Shown here: one piece after another, positions 40,077-43,462 of the stretch
Position numbering within the stretch: position 1 is the first letter of the stretch
Layout: the number at the start of each line of letters is the position of its first letter
Virus record (IMG/VR): IMGVR_UViG_3300035099_000622
Location: 1 to 43,462 of that record
Direction: 5' to 3' (one strand)
DNA length: 43,462 nt
Source: a virus
Program-made: the position numbers and the translations under genes
Notes under the pieces: model-generated
Database searches by the model: none
The model's input: only the letters and a program-made list of their open reading frames with translations
What the model was told of the DNA's origin: nothing

Positions 40077-40917
40077 CCACTTCAGCTACTCGCAGTTGGC
40101 GACTTTCCTTCGCTGTGGCGAGCAGTACAGGCGGCGATATGGCTGCGGCGAGAAGATCCCGCCAGGCGTCGCGGCGATTCGCGGCGTCGGATGTCACGTG
40201 GCCCGCGGCCACAACATGCGCCAGAAGATGGCGACGGGCTCCGACCTTCCCGGCAGCGAGATCGCGGACGTGGCCCGCGACGCCGTCAAGGCCGCCTTCG
40301 CTGGCGACGTGTGGTTCGCCCCCGACGAGAAAAACGTTGGGAAGAGGAAGTTGCGCGACAAGACAATTGACGCGGCGGTTGGGCTTGCGCGCCTCGACCG
40401 CGAGCGGCTGCACCCGGCGATCAACCCGGTCTTCGTCGAGGCCGACAAGGACGCGGCGGGAGGGTTGGAGACGGGCAAGATCGTCATCTCCCACCCTGAG
40501 CTGCCCGAGCCGGTCTGGGTCTTCCTCGACCTCGTCGACGGACAAGGGCCGAACCACCAAGTCATACGGGACCTCAAGACGAGGTCCAAGATGCCGCCCG
40601 AAGGCGAGGTGGAGCGCTCGACGCAGCTCACGATTCAGCACATGGCGTGGCTCGCCAGCCAAAAGTCCGACCCTTCGTCTTGCCCTCGTCCGTCAGTCGC
40701 GGTCGCTTTCGACTACCTCGTTGACGCTGCGGAGCCAAAGGTCAAATCGGCCCTGGCCGAGCGAACTCAAAGGGACTGGACCGTGGCTCTCCGGCGGTTG
40801 ACGGTCGTCATGACGTGCATCAAGCGTGGGGATTTCCCGCCATGCCCGGAGGGGAGCTGGTTCTGCGCCCCAAAGTGGTGTGGCTATTACCAGACTTGCC
40901 CTTACGTGGCGAGATAG
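40069..40917 (+). CDS. PD-(D/E)XK exonuclease with iron-sulphur cysteines (Cas4/RecB-like)
   Basis: A 282-residue nuclease. The start (FSYSQLATFLRCGEQYRRRY, with Cys16) is typical of RecB/Cas4-like nucleases; VWVFLDLVD supplies an acidic residue, and VIRDLKTRSK (Asp167, Lys169) is the D-x-K part of the active site. Cys266, Cys271 and Cys277 near the C-terminus complete, with Cys16, a likely [4Fe-4S] cluster as in AddB/Cas4 proteins. In phages, such enzymes resect DNA ends together with an annealing protein; the next gene could be that partner. ATG 40069 overlaps the previous frame. Confidence 0.85.
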   Translation: MPDHFSYSQLATFLRCGEQYRRRYGCGEKIPPGVAAIRGVGCHVARGHNMRQKMATGSDLPGSEIADVARDAVKAAFAGDVWFAPDEKNVGKRKLRDKTIDAAVGLARLDRERLHPAINPVFVEADKDAAGGLETGKIVISHPELPEPVWVFLDLVDGQGPNHQVIRDLKTRSKMPPEGEVERSTQLTIQHMAWLASQKSDPSSCPRPSVAVAFDYLVDAAEPKVKSALAERTQRDWTVALRRLTVVMTCIKRGDFPPCPEGSWFCAPKWCGYYQTCPYVAR

Positions 40918-40938
40918 AGGTTGACGAGGAGGATGGAC

Positions 40939-42144
40939 ATGGCAAGAGCAACCGGGAAAGAACAAACGGATGGACGCGGCGAAATCGTCGAGGCGCAAAT
41001 CGTTCGCGGCCCGCTGGCGTTGGAGTCGCCGCAGACGGCGCTGATCCGCCTGGAGAACGAGACTCAAATGGTCATGGCCCGCCAGAATCCGCGCGAGCTC
41101 CTGAAGGTGAAGGCGAGGCTGGAGGAGGAGATGGCGGCCTTTCCCGACGAGGTGGACGAGTGGATATACATCAAGCCGGTGGGCAAGCGCGAGGTCGGCG
41201 AGGGCGGCGAGGCGCGCAGGGTCCAGACTTTCGCCCGCGACCTTTCGATTCGCGCGGCGGAATCCCTGGCGGCGCACTGGGACAACCACGCCAAGGCCGT
41301 CACCTTTGAGGAGAACGAGGATTCCATAACCCTGACGGCGATTTGGCTCGACTGCGAGCGCAACCAACGGACCCTCCGCCAGCAGCGCGTGTCGAAGTAC
41401 ATGACCTTGCGTTCTTCGGGCGTGACGGTCAAGTTGGCCGACGACAAGCTCGACAACAGGGTGAAGGCCGAGGCCAGCAAGCTCGTCCGGGAGTTGATCC
41501 TCCGCAGCGTCCCGCAGTCCCTTCGGTTGTGGCTTTGGAATCGCGCGAGGGCAGTGACCTTGGACAAGAGGGGCCCCGATGGCAAACCCATCCCCCTTGG
41601 CCGGCGCTTGCGCAGCTGCGTCGAGTCCTTCAAGGCGGAACATGGAGTCGGCGAGGAGATGTTGGCCGAGGTCCTTGGCCACGAGGTCGGCAAAGACCTT
41701 GAGAACGACCTCCTCTACCTTGTCGGGATTTGGAACATCCTCCGTGACGAGACGATGACGGTGAAGCAGGTCTTTGGCGTTGAGCCAAGGTTGCCATCTG
41801 AGGAAAGCCCTCGGGTGGCCGGGCCGGCCTCTCCCGACCCTGGCAGAGTTGAGAGCGCGCAAGCCACCGCCTCACTTGCGACCAAGTCGTCGCCACCGGC
41901 CACGATGGAACATGGAGCGGAGACGCGAGCGGGCCAACGAGTCCCTCCCCTGACCGCGGACCAGCGCGACAAGGTCGAGGCGATCCTCTACGCCAAGGCC
42001 AAACCTGAGAGCAAAAAGGCCCGACAAGTCGAATTCGTCAACTACCTGGGCAGCATCGGATGCGAGAACCTCGCCGAGGCGCCCGCAAGCAAATTCACCG
42101 AGCTGGTCCAAGTGGCCAGCCAGATCGCGCTGAAATTGAGGTGA
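40939..42144 (+). CDS. Candidate single-strand annealing/recombination protein
   Basis: A 401-residue protein. Its position between an exonuclease and a RusA resolvase is that of phage annealing proteins (RecT/Erf-like function), but I see no clear family motif. The core (about 35-270) is alpha/beta with RNPRELLKVKARLEEEMAAF, RDLSIRAAESLAAHW and ELILRSVPQSLRLWLW. The C-terminal part (about 280-340) is a Pro/Ser/Ala linker followed by a small helical domain. GAGGAGG lies six bases before ATG 40939; the TTG and ATG at 40921 and 40933 are less well placed. It could also be a general DNA-binding protein. Confidence 0.55.
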   Translation: MARATGKEQTDGRGEIVEAQIVRGPLALESPQTALIRLENETQMVMARQNPRELLKVKARLEEEMAAFPDEVDEWIYIKPVGKREVGEGGEARRVQTFARDLSIRAAESLAAHWDNHAKAVTFEENEDSITLTAIWLDCERNQRTLRQQRVSKYMTLRSSGVTVKLADDKLDNRVKAEASKLVRELILRSVPQSLRLWLWNRARAVTLDKRGPDGKPIPLGRRLRSCVESFKAEHGVGEEMLAEVLGHEVGKDLENDLLYLVGIWNILRDETMTVKQVFGVEPRLPSEESPRVAGPASPDPGRVESAQATASLATKSSPPATMEHGAETRAGQRVPPLTADQRDKVEAILYAKAKPESKKARQVEFVNYLGSIGCENLAEAPASKFTELVQVASQIALKLR

Positions 42145-42153
42145 TGGGGCCAA

Positions 42154-42624
42154 ATGAGACTGGACGACCTCAGCGCTGGCCATTGGCAATGGGAGCAGGT
42201 GGCGCGGTTCACGGTGCCCGGCGACCCGCAGTCATGGCGGGCGCCAAAAGTCGCCTTGCGCGCCGGTCGTCTCGGCCGGCGCTGGATTCACCATTACAAA
42301 GAGGCGCCGGAGACGCAATGGAAACGCAAGGTGGCGGTCATGGCCAATGTCGCCCTCCTGCCCATGACCGGCAAAGGGCCGGTGCGCCTGACGACGCGGT
42401 TTTTCTTCGCGCCGCCCGCCCACCTCCTCCAACGCAAGAGACCCTTGCCACACTGGAAGGACACCAAGCCAGACGTCGACCGCCTAGCGACGTTGGTGAT
42501 GGACGCGCTCAAGGAGATCGCCTATCCCGACGACTGCCGCGTGGCGGCATTGGTCAGCGAGAAGCGTTTCACCGGGGATGGCGACCCGCGAGTCGAGATC
42601 GTCATCGAGAGGCTTTCAGAATAA
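42154..42624 (+). CDS. rusA: RusA-family Holliday junction resolvase
   Basis: A 156-residue endonuclease that cuts four-way junctions. TKPDVDRLATLVMDALK (Asp107, Asp109 and Asp117) and AYPDDCRV (Asp126/127) form the conserved acidic site, with the WKDTKPD preface typical of the family. VEIVIERL closes it. Its N-terminal region (FTVPGDPQSWRAPKV) also matches RusA-like proteins. It follows the candidate annealing gene and probably resolves recombination or replication intermediates before packaging. Confidence 0.93.
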   Translation: MRLDDLSAGHWQWEQVARFTVPGDPQSWRAPKVALRAGRLGRRWIHHYKEAPETQWKRKVAVMANVALLPMTGKGPVRLTTRFFFAPPAHLLQRKRPLPHWKDTKPDVDRLATLVMDALKEIAYPDDCRVAALVSEKRFTGDGDPRVEIVIERLSE

Positions 42625-42642
42625 GCTGGAAGTGTCAAGGCC

Positions 42643-42942
42643 ATGGACGGTTCCAATCCTTTGCCAGTCTTGCCGCGCAGGACGTTGCGCCAATGGCTTC
42701 ACGTGCGGTGGGTCAAGCGGACCGCTCGACGGGCCGACAGGACGTTTCGCCGGGTGATTGAGCAAGTGCCGCCACCAATGGCGGAGGAGATCGGCCATCT
42801 CATCTTGCTGAGAGAGACTGCCAACGGTCCGACGCCGAGAGGCGAAGGGAATGGCGGTTCGATCCTGGGGCTTGTGGCCAAGGCCGGCGAGGCGGCGAAA
42901 AGGCCAGCCGCTTCCGAAAAACTTGGAAAAGGAGACGGATAA
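42643..42942 (+). CDS. Basic helical protein of unknown function
   Basis: A 99-residue protein. RTLRQWLHVRWVKRTARRAD and FRRVIEQVPPPMAEEIGHLIL form two helices; the end is Gly/Lys-rich (GSILGLVAKAGEAAKR). No strong family resemblance. Its stop overlaps the next ATG (ATAATGG). Confidence 0.5.
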   Translation: MDGSNPLPVLPRRTLRQWLHVRWVKRTARRADRTFRRVIEQVPPPMAEEIGHLILLRETANGPTPRGEGNGGSILGLVAKAGEAAKRPAASEKLGKGDG

Positions 42943-43382
42943 TGGACATCACAATAGAAGAAATCGAAAGCTACTTGGAAAAGGCGAAGAAAGCCGGCGC
43001 CTGTGCGGAAGTTCTTTGTGAGATTGGCAATCTGCTGAAGACTGGAGGAGTTGACGCGGTGCTCTCAAATACGGAATGTCCATATTGGGCGTATTGGTAT
43101 AGTTTCAACGTTCTCGAAGGCAGGTGGCCGCAGGCCGAACCCATCATCGTCACCGACGCGGATTGCGCGTCTTGGTATAGCTCCCACGTTATCAGAGGCA
43201 GGTGGCCGCAGGCCGAACCTATCATCGCCAAGGATGCCAAACTAGCGTATTTCTATAGCCGGAACATTATCAAGGGCAGGTGGCCAGAGGCTGAGAGCAC
43301 CATTGCCGCAGACGCTGAATGGGCAGACAGATACAACCGCGACATTTTAGGCCTAGAGGTGTCAGGAGGAGACAAAGGATGA
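42942..43382 (+). CDS. Protein of tandem GRWPQAE repeats
   Basis: A 146-residue protein with three clear and one partial copies of a 26-residue unit, carrying Y-S, then GRWPQAEPII or GRWPEAEST, then DA. Repeats of this kind (R/K-WPEAE blocks) occur in phage and other viral proteins of unknown function. The N-terminal 40 residues are helical (DITIEEIESYLEKAKKAG). GGAAAAGGAG precedes the ATG. The stop overlaps the next start. Confidence 0.7.
   Translation: MDITIEEIESYLEKAKKAGACAEVLCEIGNLLKTGGVDAVLSNTECPYWAYWYSFNVLEGRWPQAEPIIVTDADCASWYSSHVIRGRWPQAEPIIAKDAKLAYFYSRNIIKGRWPEAESTIAADAEWADRYNRDILGLEVSGGDKG
43040..43310 (+). repeat. Near-identical 78-bp coding repeats
   Basis: The GGCAGGTGGCCGCAGGCCGAACC block occurs at about 43120 and 43198 with almost the same sequence (a shorter, diverged copy is at 43276), one 78-base step apart. 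The DNA identity suggests a recent tandem duplication. Confidence 0.75.
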
Positions 43383-43462
43383 AAACTGAATTCGTGACTT
43401 TGCGATTCCTAAAATGCTATTGGGGTGGATGGTGCTGCGAGTGCAAGCCGTGCGAACGTGTT
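43379..43462 (+). CDS. Start of a Cys-rich protein, cut by the window end
   Basis: The first 28 residues, MKTEFVTLRFLKCYWGGWCC then ECKPCERV, are in frame from ATG 43379, overlapping the previous stop (ATGA) after AGGAGACAAAGG. Four to five cysteines suggest a zinc-binding fold. Nothing more can be said. Confidence 0.5.
   Translation, partial: MKTEFVTLRFLKCYWGGWCCECKPCERV

Overview
This window is part of the genome of a tailed double-stranded DNA bacteriophage or prophage. It is GC-rich and tightly packed, with Shine-Dalgarno sites before most genes and many ATGA stop/start overlaps. The head-tail set (large terminase, HK97-type portal, prohead protease, HK97-fold capsid, connectors, tail tube, frameshifted tail chaperone, tape measure) points to a long, non-contractile siphovirus-like tail. 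I see no rRNA, complete tRNA, CRISPR array, insertion sequence, integrase or convincing CI-type repressor, so host and lifestyle are undetermined. Both ends cut through genes.

Layout. (1) 1-2231: the 5' part of the large terminase gene and an HTH gene upstream read leftward, divergent from a rightward HTH-like gene. (2) 2490-8850: a leftward early block. It holds two genes sharing a duplicated domain, flanking an array of four 21-bp dyads; a DUF4406-like enzyme; three tandem DNA methyltransferases, one heavily shortened; a lambda O-like replication gene with four iterons inside it; and small genes including a ParB-like stub. (3) 8998-23478: the rightward morphogenesis operon (portal fused to a MuF domain, protease, capsid, connectors, tail proteins). 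It is interrupted by a fibre-like protein with a signal peptide and two small membrane proteins. (4) 23494-34724: the tail-tip region. A 1343-residue tail protein ends in BACON, two FnIII-like domains and a Thr-Pro stalk. It overlaps a cassette of glycosyltransferase-like proteins built from reshuffled domains (A-M-B, A alone, B-A; M is a SAM methyltransferase). (5) 34693-36787: endolysin-like glucosaminidase, trypsin-like serine protease and permuted papain-fold hydrolase, in overlapping frames. (6) 36756-38430: six small leftward genes of unknown role. (7) 38657-43462: a rightward gene, an 800-bp non-coding stretch with structured-RNA and tRNA T-arm-like elements, then a recombination module (PD-(D/E)XK exonuclease, candidate annealing protein, RusA resolvase) and small genes.

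How the parts fit. The early block would start replication from an origin inside the O-like gene and modify the DNA. The exonuclease, candidate annealing protein and RusA would recombine and resolve it. The terminase packages it through the portal into HK97-type heads. The most unusual part is the glycosylation cassette coupled to the Thr-Pro-rich tail protein. I infer that the phage may decorate its own tail tip, or host-surface glycans, with a methylated sugar structure.
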